Shown here: positions 53,332 through 61,287 of the stretch, piece by piece
Layout of the letters: the number at the start of each line of letters is the position of its first letter
Position numbering within the stretch: the stretch's first letter is position 1
Assembly (NCBI GenBank): GCA_910587045.1
Contig: CAJULG010000013.1
Coordinates: 1-61,596 of the forward strand
DNA from: an uncultured Lachnospiraceae bacterium
GTDB taxonomy: Bacteria > Bacillota > Clostridia > Lachnospirales > Lachnospiraceae
Length of the DNA: 61,596 nt
Reading direction: 5' to 3'
Notes under the pieces: model-generated
The model's database searches: none
Seen by the model: the letters and a program-made list of their open reading frames with translations, nothing else
Told to the model about the DNA's origin: nothing
Program-made: the position numbers and the translations under genes

Positions 53332-53333
53332 AG

Positions 53334-53999
53334 ATGAAGGAGTATGCGATCATAGTTGAGAATGTGGTGAAGCAGTTTGGAGAAGAGCGGATATTAAAGA
53401 ATGTTTCTCATGGATTTGAAAAGGGAAAGGTACACGGAATTGTAGGAAATAATGGTTCCGGTAAAACGGTAATGTTTAAATGTATCTGTGGATTCATGCA
53501 GCCGACGGAAGGAAGAATCCTCGTACGGGGGAAGGAGATCGGCAAGGATGTTGATTTCCCGGAGCATATAGGGATTATTATTGAATCGCCGGGATTTCTG
53601 GCATTTAAGACCGGGTTCCGAAACCTGCAGATATTGGCATCCTTAAACAACCGGATCGGCAGGGAAGAAATTATTCGAACGATCGAGCGGGTTGGATTGG
53701 ATCCAGCCATGAAGAAGCCGGTCAGTAAGTATTCTTTAGGAATGCGGCAGAGGCTGGGAATTGCACAGGCAATTATGGAAGATCCGGATCTGCTTATATT
53801 GGACGAGCCATTTAATGGTCTGGATAAACACGGAGTGGAAGATATCCGGAAGATTATCATGGAACTAAAAGAACAGGGAAAGACCATTCTGCTTGCAAGT
53901 CACAATGCAGAAGATATAAGAATACTTTGTGATACGGTATGTGAAATGGATGCAGGGATACTACGGGAGGTGTCAGGATATGAAGAAGAGCAGGCATAG
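53334..53999 (+). CDS. ABC transporter ATP-binding protein
   Basis: A 221-residue ABC ATPase: Walker A GNNGSGKTVMFK (about residues 36-47, with Val-Met in place of the usual Thr-Leu), Q-loop IIIESPGFLAF, signature YSLGMRQRLG, Walker B LLILDEPFNGLDK and switch His in LASHNAED. It is compact, without the BcrA-type C-terminal tail. It should drive the two ABC-2-like proteins of this operon. The following gene starts 20 bases before its stop. Confidence 0.93.
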   Translation: MKEYAIIVENVVKQFGEERILKNVSHGFEKGKVHGIVGNNGSGKTVMFKCICGFMQPTEGRILVRGKEIGKDVDFPEHIGIIIESPGFLAFKTGFRNLQILASLNNRIGREEIIRTIERVGLDPAMKKPVSKYSLGMRQRLGIAQAIMEDPDLLILDEPFNGLDKHGVEDIRKIIMELKEQGKTILLASHNAEDIRILCDTVCEMDAGILREVSGYEEEQA

Positions 54000-55161
54000 G
54001 AATGGAAGCAGAAGGAAGCGTATGCAATGGCTATTTACAGTATGCAGTATGACACTGTTGCTTTTACAGAATGGTTCTTCTCTTGCGGTCCTGGCACAGG
54101 AGGCAGGAATACCGACGGAAAATGAACAAAATACAAATACTGCCAGTGATACAGAGCAGGGAAACAGTTCAGAATTATCGGGAACGGAGGCACCTTCTAC
54201 AGAAACAGATCAGAATACCGGCAATGATTCTACACAAAGCACAGAGGCTCCGGGTACGAATACTACTCCGAATCCGGTGGTGGTTCCGGAAGAACCGGAG
54301 GAGGAACCGAATCATGCACCAAAAATAATTGTATCTGCCTGTAATGCTGATGTGGAACAGATTGAACCGGGTATGGATGTAACATTTACGGTTACGCTAA
54401 GGAATACCAGTGCAGATGCGGCGATTTATAATATGAAGGTAAGCTATGAAAGTGCTACCGGAGATCTGGTACCATTAGAGTCAACCAACAGCCGGTATAT
54501 TGCCGGTATTGGAGCAGGGAGGAGTGCCAGTATTTCTTTTCCCATGCATGTTTCAAAGGATATTATGGATTACAGTCAGAAGATTACGATCAATATGGAA
54601 TATGAGGATGAAGATGCAATGGCCTTTTCCAGTTCAGAGAATGTATTCGCAAATATATTCCGGCCATTAGGCTTCTATGCAGATACTCCGGTGGTGCCTA
54701 CAGATGTTATTTCCGGAACCACAGCTAATATATCTCTAAATCTGTTCAATACAGGAAAGGCTACTGTATATAACGTATGCTGTAAACTGGAGTGCAGAGG
54801 ATTTTTGGAAAGCGGAACCTATTATATCGGGAATCTTGCACCGGAGACCAGTGTGACAGCGAATCTGGCTCCGATTGCTGCCAACCGGAACTATGGTCCA
54901 TTAGGAGATAGAAATGTTGAGAAATACGGGGATGTAAAAGGGAAGATTATTATTACATATGAAGATGAGTCAGGAAATCTCTATACAGAGGAAATAAGGA
55001 TGGCTACTAAGATCAGTATGCCTCCGGATGAGATGGAAGAACCGGAGATTGAGAAAATTGAATATTCCTCTCAATGGTGGGTCAGTATTGTGATATTATT
55101 AGTTGCAGTGGACGGACTGGTGATCGTTCTGGCATATTATATCCGGAAACACCGGGTATAG
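53980..55161 (+). CDS. Secreted, membrane-tethered beta-sandwich protein (CARDB/COG1361-like)
   Basis: A 393-residue protein. A signal-like segment (QWLFTVCSMTLLLLQNGSS) is followed by a disordered Thr/Ser/Asn/Glu linker to about residue 125, then two immunoglobulin-like beta domains (EPGMDVTFTVTLRNTSADA and GTTANISLNLFNTGKATVYN starts), as in CARDB/NEW3 and COG1361 proteins, and a C-terminal membrane helix (VSIVILLVAVDGLVIVLAYYI) with a basic tail. GGGAGGTGTCAGG precedes the ATG, inside the ATPase gene. Such proteins often accompany exporters; it may present or sense surface material. Confidence 0.8.
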   Translation: MKKSRHRNGSRRKRMQWLFTVCSMTLLLLQNGSSLAVLAQEAGIPTENEQNTNTASDTEQGNSSELSGTEAPSTETDQNTGNDSTQSTEAPGTNTTPNPVVVPEEPEEEPNHAPKIIVSACNADVEQIEPGMDVTFTVTLRNTSADAAIYNMKVSYESATGDLVPLESTNSRYIAGIGAGRSASISFPMHVSKDIMDYSQKITINMEYEDEDAMAFSSSENVFANIFRPLGFYADTPVVPTDVISGTTANISLNLFNTGKATVYNVCCKLECRGFLESGTYYIGNLAPETSVTANLAPIAANRNYGPLGDRNVEKYGDVKGKIIITYEDESGNLYTEEIRMATKISMPPDEMEEPEIEKIEYSSQWWVSIVILLVAVDGLVIVLAYYIRKHRV

Positions 55162-55177
55162 ACAGGCAAAAGCTTTC

Positions 55178-55205
55178 TTGACATTCCACAGACAAGGCAT
55201 ATAAT
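55178..55205 (+). promoter_or_regulatory. Promoter of proC
   Basis: TTGACA (55178-55183), a 16-base spacer and TATAAT (55200-55205), both perfect hexamers, 34 bases ahead of the proC start. A strong constitutive-looking promoter. Confidence 0.75.
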
Positions 55206-55238
55206 GGTAGGAAAAGGTGTAGAGAAGGAGCAGGTTAT

Positions 55239-56021
55239 ATGAGCAAGGTCGGATTTGTCGGAATGGGAAATATGGCGCAGGCAATGGCAGAAGGCTTTCT
55301 ACGCTCAGGAAAACTGGAGCAGGAAGATCTTCTGGCATATGCCCCGCATCAGGATAAGCTATATCAGAACAGTAAACGGATAGGCTTTCAGCCGGTGGAT
55401 ACGTTACAGAAGCTGGTAAAACGATCCGATGTGGTCATCCTTGCCTGTAAACCGTATCAGATACGGGAGGTTCTGGCAGAGACAGGAGCAGCACTGGCGG
55501 GTAAGGCTCTGCTTTCTGTGGCGGCGGGCTGGGTATATCAGGATTTTCAGAGTATCCTTGGCGATTCCGTCCGTATTCAGTGTATTATGCCCAATACACC
55601 GGCCATGGTGGGAGAAGGGGTAATGCTGTTTGAAGCAGTTCATTCTCTGCTGCCGGAAGAACGGGAGCTGGTACAGGGCTGGTTCTCTGCCCTTGGCCTG
55701 ATCGAGGAGCTTCCGACCGGATTGATGGGTATCGGGGGAGCAGTCACCGGTTGCGGGCCTGCTTTCATGGATCTGGTTATGGAAGCGTATGCAGATGCTG
55801 CCGTAAAATACGGGATACCAAGAACAACTGCCTATCGGCTGGTTGCGCAGACTATGCTCGGGAGCGCAAGGCTGCAACAGGTCACCGGCAGTCATCCCGG
55901 GGTTCTCAAGGATGCCGTATGCTCTCCGAACGGAACGACCATCCGGGGGATAGATGCGTTAGAGCATGCCGGACTTCGGGCGGCATGTCTGGATTCGATT
56001 GACGCGGTCATGAACCGGTAA
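55239..56021 (+). CDS. proC: Pyrroline-5-carboxylate reductase
   Basis: A 260-residue enzyme making L-proline from 1-pyrroline-5-carboxylate with NAD(P)H. The Rossmann start VGFVGMGNMAQAMAEGFL is at residues 4-21; the substrate domain has MPNTPAMVGEGVML, VTGCGPAFMDLVMEAYADAAV and the ProC signature LKDAVCSPNGTTIRGIDALE. Slightly short (usual about 265-275) but complete. AGAAGGAGCAGG precedes the ATG. Confidence 0.95.
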   Translation: MSKVGFVGMGNMAQAMAEGFLRSGKLEQEDLLAYAPHQDKLYQNSKRIGFQPVDTLQKLVKRSDVVILACKPYQIREVLAETGAALAGKALLSVAAGWVYQDFQSILGDSVRIQCIMPNTPAMVGEGVMLFEAVHSLLPEERELVQGWFSALGLIEELPTGLMGIGGAVTGCGPAFMDLVMEAYADAAVKYGIPRTTAYRLVAQTMLGSARLQQVTGSHPGVLKDAVCSPNGTTIRGIDALEHAGLRAACLDSIDAVMNR

Positions 56022-56092
56022 AGCTTCTAAGGGCCTTGACAGCGAAGGAACATATGCTTACAATTTGTTTGGACTTAGGAGGCTTCGTTTCT

Positions 56093-56920
56093 ATGAAATT
56101 CAGTGATAAAAAAAAGAATGTAAAAGTCGTCAGGTATCTCGTGGCGCTTTTTGTTATGGTGATCATTGGTGTTCTGATCGCAGGTTCTGTATGGATCTAT
56201 GCAGGCAGAGAGGACAAGAATGTATACCGGAAACAGGGGATCATGGATTACAATGGCGGAGCTTATGCGGAAGCCGTAAAGAATTTGCAGATCTCATTGG
56301 AGAAACCGGCCATGTTTACGTCCGCTCTGGATCATGACAGCCGGATGTATCTGGCAGACTCCTATTTTCTGTTACAGCAGTATGATGAAGCAATAGAAGT
56401 ATATGATATTCTGTTAAAGGAGGAGGATATATCAGATTCTGATATGGAATTTTTAAACCGGCAGAAGGAGTTGGTCCGGGGAATGATCGCCTTTCAGACC
56501 GGAGATTTTGAAACCGCGTTACCTTTATTTCAGACAGCCATTGAGAACGGATGCACAGAATGTACCCTGTATGCAGGAGTCTGTTCCGCAGAACTGGGGA
56601 AACAGGATTCCGTAGTCGCGTATCTGACAACGTATCTGTCTTATAATCCGGATAGTGCATATGCCTGTACGCAGTTAGCAGATTATTATCTTCAGCAGGG
56701 GCTTTATGACACCTGCAATCAGTATCTTCAGCGGGGACTGCAGTCTGAGGATCACAGTTGTGATGCACAGTTACGATTTCTTGAAGTGGTATATTATGAA
56801 TATCAGCATGATTTTAATACTGCTTACCAGCTTCTTTGTGAATACAGGAACAGCTATCCGGTAACTGAGCAGGTACAGCGGGAGTATGACTTTCTATCCA
56901 CAAGACAGACGCTGGAATAG
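56093..56920 (+). CDS. Membrane-anchored TPR-repeat protein
   Basis: A 275-residue protein with a basic N-terminus and one membrane helix (about residues 15-36, LVALFVMVIIGVLIAGSVWIYA), then outside TPR repeats: QGIMDYNGGAYAEAVKNLQI, LADSYFLLQQYDEAIEVYD, GDFETALPLFQTAIENG, QLADYYLQQGLYDTCNQYLQ. Function unknown; TPR proteins mediate protein contacts. TTAGGAGGC before the ATG at 56093 supports this start over the earlier one in frame. Confidence 0.82.
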   Translation: MKFSDKKKNVKVVRYLVALFVMVIIGVLIAGSVWIYAGREDKNVYRKQGIMDYNGGAYAEAVKNLQISLEKPAMFTSALDHDSRMYLADSYFLLQQYDEAIEVYDILLKEEDISDSDMEFLNRQKELVRGMIAFQTGDFETALPLFQTAIENGCTECTLYAGVCSAELGKQDSVVAYLTTYLSYNPDSAYACTQLADYYLQQGLYDTCNQYLQRGLQSEDHSCDAQLRFLEVVYYEYQHDFNTAYQLLCEYRNSYPVTEQVQREYDFLSTRQTLE

Positions 56921-57010
56921 CTCTTGTATCATTACGCAGGCAGAGGGTAACAGGTAAAGTGGATTATAAAAGTTCTGAAACAGGATCAGAGAATAGGATT
57001 AGGAGTATAG

Positions 57011-58252
57011 ATGGCGGAATTATATGAAAACAGGGAAGAACAGGAGCAGGTCATCTTAGTGGCTGTTTCTGTACAGGATGAGATATCGACAGAAGCATCC
57101 TTGGATGAACTGGCAGAACTGGTTAAGACTGCAGGCGGGGTTGTTGCAGGACGCTTTGTGCAGAACCGGCAGATGGCAGATATGGCAACTTATATTGGAA
57201 GCGGAAAGACCGCAGAGCTGCGGGAACGGATAGTAGAACTTGGAGCCACAGGCATTGTATGTGATGATGAATTAACTCCTTCACAGATGAATAATTTAGA
57301 GCGGGAACTGGAAACCAAGGTGATGGATCGCACCATGGTGATTCTGGATATTTTTGCATCCAGAGCTTCTACCCGGGAGGGTCAGCTTCAGGTAGAGCTG
57401 GCGCAGCTTCGGTATCGTTCTACTCATCTGATCGGAATGGGCAGCATTCTCTCAAGGCAGGGAGGCGGCATTGGTACCAGAGGGCCGGGTGAAAAGAAGC
57501 TGGAAATAGACCGGAGAAGAATCCGGGAGCGGATCTCCCGATTGAAGACTGAATTAGAACAGGTAAAGACCAATCGCACCGTCCAGAGAAAGCGCCGGAT
57601 GGAGAACGGTGTTCCGGTCGTCTGTATTGTAGGCTATACCAATGCGGGGAAATCTACGTTATTGAATCGCCTGACCGGTTCGGAGGTGTTGTCAGAGGAT
57701 AAGCTGTTTGCTACCTTAGACCCTACTACAAGAAGTCTGGAACTGCCGGATGGACAGCAGGTACTGCTTACGGATACCGTAGGATTTATCCACAAGCTGC
57801 CGCATCATCTGATCCAGGCATTTCGTTCCACATTAGAAGAAGCACGGTATTCTGATTACATCCTGCATGTAGTAGATGCATCCAATCCCCGGATGGATAT
57901 ACAGATGCATACTGTATATGAAACCCTGCGGGAGCTGGAGATTGCAGGAAGGCCGGTGGTCACTGCGTTCAATAAGGCGGACCGGGAGCATATACCGGAG
58001 GTGCTGAAAGATTTTCAGGCGGATATCGTGTACCGGATCTCGGCGAAAACCGGTGCAGGTATCGAGGAACTGTTGCATGGAATCGGCAGGATGATAAGAG
58101 AAAGCCGGGTGTATTTTGAACATCTTTATGCCTATCAGGATGCTGCCAGAATTGCTCAGATCCGGAAGAATGGACAGGTTATTGAAGAAGAATACCGGGA
58201 GGATGGTATTCTGATCCGGGCATTTGTAGATAGAAGAGGAAATTATGTATAA
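57011..58252 (+). CDS. hflX: GTPase HflX
   Basis: A 413-residue ribosome-associated GTPase that splits stalled or heat-damaged 70S ribosomes. The HflX N-terminal domain (GRFVQNRQMADMATYIGSGK) is followed by the helical linker (QLRYRSTHLIGMGS, GGIGTRGPGEKKLEIDRR) and the G domain with G1 GYTNAGKSTLLNRL (about 208), G2/G3 DTVGFIHKLPH and G4 NKAD. GGATTAGGAG lies before the ATG. Its 3' end overlaps tgt by 8 bases. Confidence 0.96.
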   Translation: MAELYENREEQEQVILVAVSVQDEISTEASLDELAELVKTAGGVVAGRFVQNRQMADMATYIGSGKTAELRERIVELGATGIVCDDELTPSQMNNLERELETKVMDRTMVILDIFASRASTREGQLQVELAQLRYRSTHLIGMGSILSRQGGGIGTRGPGEKKLEIDRRRIRERISRLKTELEQVKTNRTVQRKRRMENGVPVVCIVGYTNAGKSTLLNRLTGSEVLSEDKLFATLDPTTRSLELPDGQQVLLTDTVGFIHKLPHHLIQAFRSTLEEARYSDYILHVVDASNPRMDIQMHTVYETLRELEIAGRPVVTAFNKADREHIPEVLKDFQADIVYRISAKTGAGIEELLHGIGRMIRESRVYFEHLYAYQDAARIAQIRKNGQVIEEEYREDGILIRAFVDRRGNYV

Positions 58253-59375
58253 GATTATAGCAAAAGACGGAAAAGCAAAGCGGGCAATCTTAGAAACGGT
58301 TCATGGAACCATACAGACTCCGGTCTTTATGAATGTAGGTACAGTGGCGGCAATCAAGGGAGCTGTTTCTACGGAGGATCTGCAGCAGATCGGAACCCAG
58401 GTAGAGTTATCCAATACGTACCACCTTCATGTAAGGCCGGGGGATACCGTGATCCGGAAGCTGGGCGGACTTCATAAATTCATGGTATGGGATAAGCCGA
58501 TCCTGACCGATTCCGGCGGATTTCAGGTATTCTCTCTTGCTGGCTTGCGGAAGATCAAGGAAGAGGGAGTATATTTCAATTCTCATGTAGATGGAAGGCG
58601 GATATTCATGGGGCCGGAGGAAAGTATGCAGATCCAGTCTAATCTGGCATCTACCATTGCCATGGCTTTTGATGAATGTCCTTCCAGTGTGGCGGACCGG
58701 AGATATGTAGAACAATCGGTTGCCAGAACCACACGCTGGCTGGCCCGTTGTAAGGAAGAGATGACAAGGCTGAATCATCTGGAGGATACCATTAATCCCC
58801 GTCAGCTGCTCTTTGGCATTAATCAGGGGGCCATTTTTGATGATATCCGGATCAGCCACGCAGATACCATTGCAGCTATGGAACTGGACGGGTATGCCAT
58901 CGGCGGACTGGCGGTAGGAGAAAGCCATGCGGAGATGTATCATATTCTGGATGTGACGGTACCTCATTTGCCGGAGCATAAGCCGACGTATCTCATGGGG
59001 GTGGGAACCCCTGCCAATATTTTAGAAGCAGTAGATCGGGGCGTGGATTTCTTTGACTGTGTATATCCGACCCGGAATGGCAGACATGGGCATCTGTATA
59101 CTGCCCATGGCAAGATTAATTTATTGAATGCCAGATTTGAATTAGATGACCGTCCGATTGAAGAAGGCTGTCAATGTCCGGCATGCCGGACGTATAGCCG
59201 GGCATATATCCGCCATCTGCTGAAGGCAAAGGAAATGCTGGGTTATCGACTTTGTGTCTTGCATAATTTGTATTTTTATAATAAGATGATGGAGGAGATT
59301 CGGGAAGCGATTGAGAAAGGCTGTTACAAGGAGTACAAGCAGGCTAAGCTAGCCGGGTTTGAAAATCAAGAATAA
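58245..59375 (+). CDS. tgt: tRNA-guanine(34) transglycosylase
   Basis: A 376-residue enzyme that replaces guanine 34 of Asp, Asn, His and Tyr tRNAs with preQ1 in queuosine synthesis. The active-site region TDSGGFQVFSLAGLRKI, nucleophile region FFDCVYPTRNGRHG, and the Zn site CQCPACRTY with His in LHNLYFY are all present; the length is standard. It starts inside hflX and is 14 bases before yajC, the usual Firmicute order. Confidence 0.97.
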   Translation: MYKIIAKDGKAKRAILETVHGTIQTPVFMNVGTVAAIKGAVSTEDLQQIGTQVELSNTYHLHVRPGDTVIRKLGGLHKFMVWDKPILTDSGGFQVFSLAGLRKIKEEGVYFNSHVDGRRIFMGPEESMQIQSNLASTIAMAFDECPSSVADRRYVEQSVARTTRWLARCKEEMTRLNHLEDTINPRQLLFGINQGAIFDDIRISHADTIAAMELDGYAIGGLAVGESHAEMYHILDVTVPHLPEHKPTYLMGVGTPANILEAVDRGVDFFDCVYPTRNGRHGHLYTAHGKINLLNARFELDDRPIEEGCQCPACRTYSRAYIRHLLKAKEMLGYRLCVLHNLYFYNKMMEEIREAIEKGCYKEYKQAKLAGFENQE

Positions 59376-59389
59376 ATGGAGGACTGGAA

Positions 59390-59806
59390 ATGTTTTACAC
59401 ATTATTGGAAGCAGCAGGTACAGCGGGAGCCGCTGATGGAGCAGCGCCTGGCGTAGGTGGCGGATTTATGTGGATTTCGTTGATCATCATGGTAGTGATC
59501 TTTTACTTTATGATCATTCGTCCGCAGAAGAAGCAGCAGAAAGAGCAGGAAGCGATGATGGCACAACTGAAACCGGGTGTCAGTATTATGACCACCAGCG
59601 GATTTTATGGTGTAGTGCTGGATGTAGTGGATGATACCGTTATCGTAGAATTTGGTAACAATAAGAATTGCCGGATTCCAATGAACAAGGCGGCTGTTGC
59701 ACAGATCGACAAGCCGGAGGCAGAGACCGCAGAGGATACAGAGGAAGAGGAAAAGAAGGAAAAAAAAGATAAGAAGATGTCCCTGGGAAAGAAGAAAGAC
59801 GAGTAG
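59390..59806 (+). CDS. yajC: Preprotein translocase subunit YajC
   Basis: A 138-residue single-pass protein: a Gly/Ala-rich start, membrane helix MWISLIIMVVIFYFMIIR followed by the signature PQKKQQKE, then the cytoplasmic domain LKPGVSIMTTSGFYGVVLDV. The C-terminus is a long Glu/Lys tail (about 30 residues), longer than in E. coli (110 residues). YajC is the small partner of SecDF in the Sec translocon. GGAGGACTGG precedes the ATG. A strong terminator follows. Confidence 0.95.
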   Translation: MFYTLLEAAGTAGAADGAAPGVGGGFMWISLIIMVVIFYFMIIRPQKKQQKEQEAMMAQLKPGVSIMTTSGFYGVVLDVVDDTVIVEFGNNKNCRIPMNKAAVAQIDKPEAETAEDTEEEEKKEKKDKKMSLGKKKDE

Positions 59807-59826
59807 GGGAGCAGAATCAGACCGGA

Positions 59827-59884
59827 AAACTGCTGTACAGGTAATCATGATCATGATCATGATCGCCTGTACAGCAGTTTTTTA
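59827..59884. terminator. Strong terminator after yajC with ATCATG-repeat loop
   Basis: AAACTGCTGTACAGG (59827-59841) and CCTGTACAGCAGTTT (59866-59880) form a perfect 15-base stem, followed by more T. The loop is made of overlapping TCATGA palindromes (about 59844-59862), which can extend the fold. It is symmetric enough to work on both strands. Confidence 0.92.
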
Positions 59885-59899
59885 TTATGGGCTTTAGCC

Positions 59900-60330
59900 T
59901 GTTGAGTGCATCGGAGTTTCTCCCAACGGAGAAATGGAGATGTGCGAAACAATAAACCACCTGCTATGCGGGTGGTGGGCAGGTGCTTATAGCACAATCA
60001 CCTTTCCCGAGTATAATAGAGGTGTCCAAGCCACTACTATAGGAAGGAAAGGTGATTAAAATGGCCAATAAGACCAACGATTTAGCACACACAAAGTGGA
60101 TGTGTAAGTACCATATCGTCTTCACTCCAAAGTATAGACGAAAAATAATTTATAATCAATATAAAGAAAGCATCAGGGATATTTTGAAGCAGCTCTGTGC
60201 ATACAAAGGGGTAGAGATTATAGAAGGGCATCTTATGCCCGACCATATCCATATGTTAGTAAGCATACCGCCCAAATACAGCGTGTCGCAGTTTATGGGA
60301 TACTTAAAAGGAAAAAGTGCGCTTATGATT
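59900..60330 (+). mobile_element. IS200/IS605-type element, left part only
   Basis: Left end with two subterminal hairpins (TTTCTCC/GGAGAAA at 59917-59934; CCACCTGC/GCGGGTGG at 59957-59975), the type of structure that IS200/IS605 transposases recognise, then the transposase gene. The element stops at about 60330, in the middle of tnpA, with no right end seen. The left border around 59900 is approximate. Confidence 0.75.
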
Positions 60331-60456
60331 GCTTCCCCAAAAGCCTTAAAGTCGTATCGTGGTACTGGTATTTTTGCCATATTCATTCACCCTGTTACAT
60401 TTTACTGTTCACCTTTCTTTTTGGATATGTCTACACAGTTCTATATATTGACTTAA
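60061..60456 (+). pseudogene. tnpA: Truncated IS200/IS605 transposase TnpA
   Basis: The Y1 HUH transposase starts normally (HTKWMCKYHIVFTPKYRRK, HUH motif GHLMPDHIHMLV) and continues to YLKGKSALMI near residue 90. From about 60330 on the sequence is foreign: it should go on with the FGNRHFWAxGYYVSTVG-type segment and a catalytic Tyr, but reads into unrelated DNA and stops at 60456. Without the Tyr it cannot transpose. GAAAGGTGATTAAA precedes the ATG; a GTG at 60052 is also in frame. Confidence 0.88.
60331..60380 (-). pseudogene. N-terminal fragment of an XRE-family regulator
   Basis: On the minus strand an ATG at 60380 with GGGTGAATG before it opens MAKIPVPRYDFKAFGEA, which resembles the start of clostridial XRE regulators that continue with a HTH. 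After 16-17 codons it runs into antisense tnpA. So the gene was cut by the element or a later deletion. The call rests on a short sequence. Confidence 0.5.
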
Positions 60457-60558
60457 ATAATTCCTTTTGCTTTCTCGTCAAAATTCCATTTTCTTTATGA
60501 AATCTTCAAAAATATCCTTTATGCTATTGATAGAATTAAATGAAAGGACATGATGATT

Positions 60559-61287
60559 ATGGATATGATTTTGAAAACAACAAACCTCTGTAAAAATTTC
60601 AAAGGGCAGACAGCAGTAAACAATGTATCTCTGAACATTCAGAGAAATTCTGTCTACGGATTGCTGGGACCGAATGGAGCAGGCAAATCTACCATTCTTA
60701 AAATGCTCACTGGCATTTTGCGCCCTACATCGGGAGAAATTGAGTTTGACGGTCACGCATGGAACCGCAGCGATTTACAATCTATTGGCGCATTGATTGA
60801 AATGCCGCCCCTATACGAAAATCTGACTGCATACGAAAATCTGAAAGTGCGAACCCTTGCGCTCGGACTTCCCGATACCCGCATTGAGGAAGTCTTACGG
60901 ATTGTTGACCTTACAGACACCCGAAAAAAGAAATCGGGACATTTTTCTTTGGGAATGAAACAGCGGCTTGGCATTGCGCTTGCGTTGTTATCATCACCTA
61001 AATTGTTGATTTTAGATGAACCGACAAACGGGTTAGACCCTATTGGTATTCAAGAGTTACGGGAACTTATCTGTTCTTTCCCGGCGCATGGAATTACAGT
61101 AATTTTATCCAGCCACATTTTATCCGAAGTAGAACAGATTGCGGAACACATTGGAATTATTTCTGCCGGGAAGCTGGGCTATGAAAGCAAAATAAACAAA
61201 GGCACAAGTTTAGAAGAAATTTTTATGCGTGTTGTAGCTGCTAATAACGAAAGGGGGGAAAATAATGTTTCATCTTATACATTCTGA
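60559..61287 (+). CDS. Lantibiotic-immunity-type ABC ATPase
   Basis: A 242-residue ABC ATPase: Walker A GPNGAGKSTILK (about 40), Q-loop LIEMPPLYENLTAYENLKV, signature FSLGMKQRLG, Walker B LLILDEPTNGLDP and switch His in LSSHILSE. It resembles MutF/EpiF/BcrA ATPases that protect against lantibiotics or bacitracin. Four ATG codons lie close together (60550-60565); GAAAGG fits the one at 60559. Codon use is more AT-rich than the housekeeping genes to its left, and it follows a broken IS, so it may be acquired. Confidence 0.93.
   Translation: MDMILKTTNLCKNFKGQTAVNNVSLNIQRNSVYGLLGPNGAGKSTILKMLTGILRPTSGEIEFDGHAWNRSDLQSIGALIEMPPLYENLTAYENLKVRTLALGLPDTRIEEVLRIVDLTDTRKKKSGHFSLGMKQRLGIALALLSSPKLLILDEPTNGLDPIGIQELRELICSFPAHGITVILSSHILSEVEQIAEHIGIISAGKLGYESKINKGTSLEEIFMRVVAANNERGENNVSSYTF

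Noticed and set aside
59697..59897. Small Arg/Lys-rich reading frame over the yajC end and terminator
   Set aside because: It lies in another frame of yajC, crosses the perfect terminator stem, and its odd composition is a by-product of the Glu/Lys tail.
60156..60386. A 76-residue minus-strand protein
   Set aside because: Only its first 17 or so codons look like a real gene (an XRE start); the rest is antisense of the transposase.
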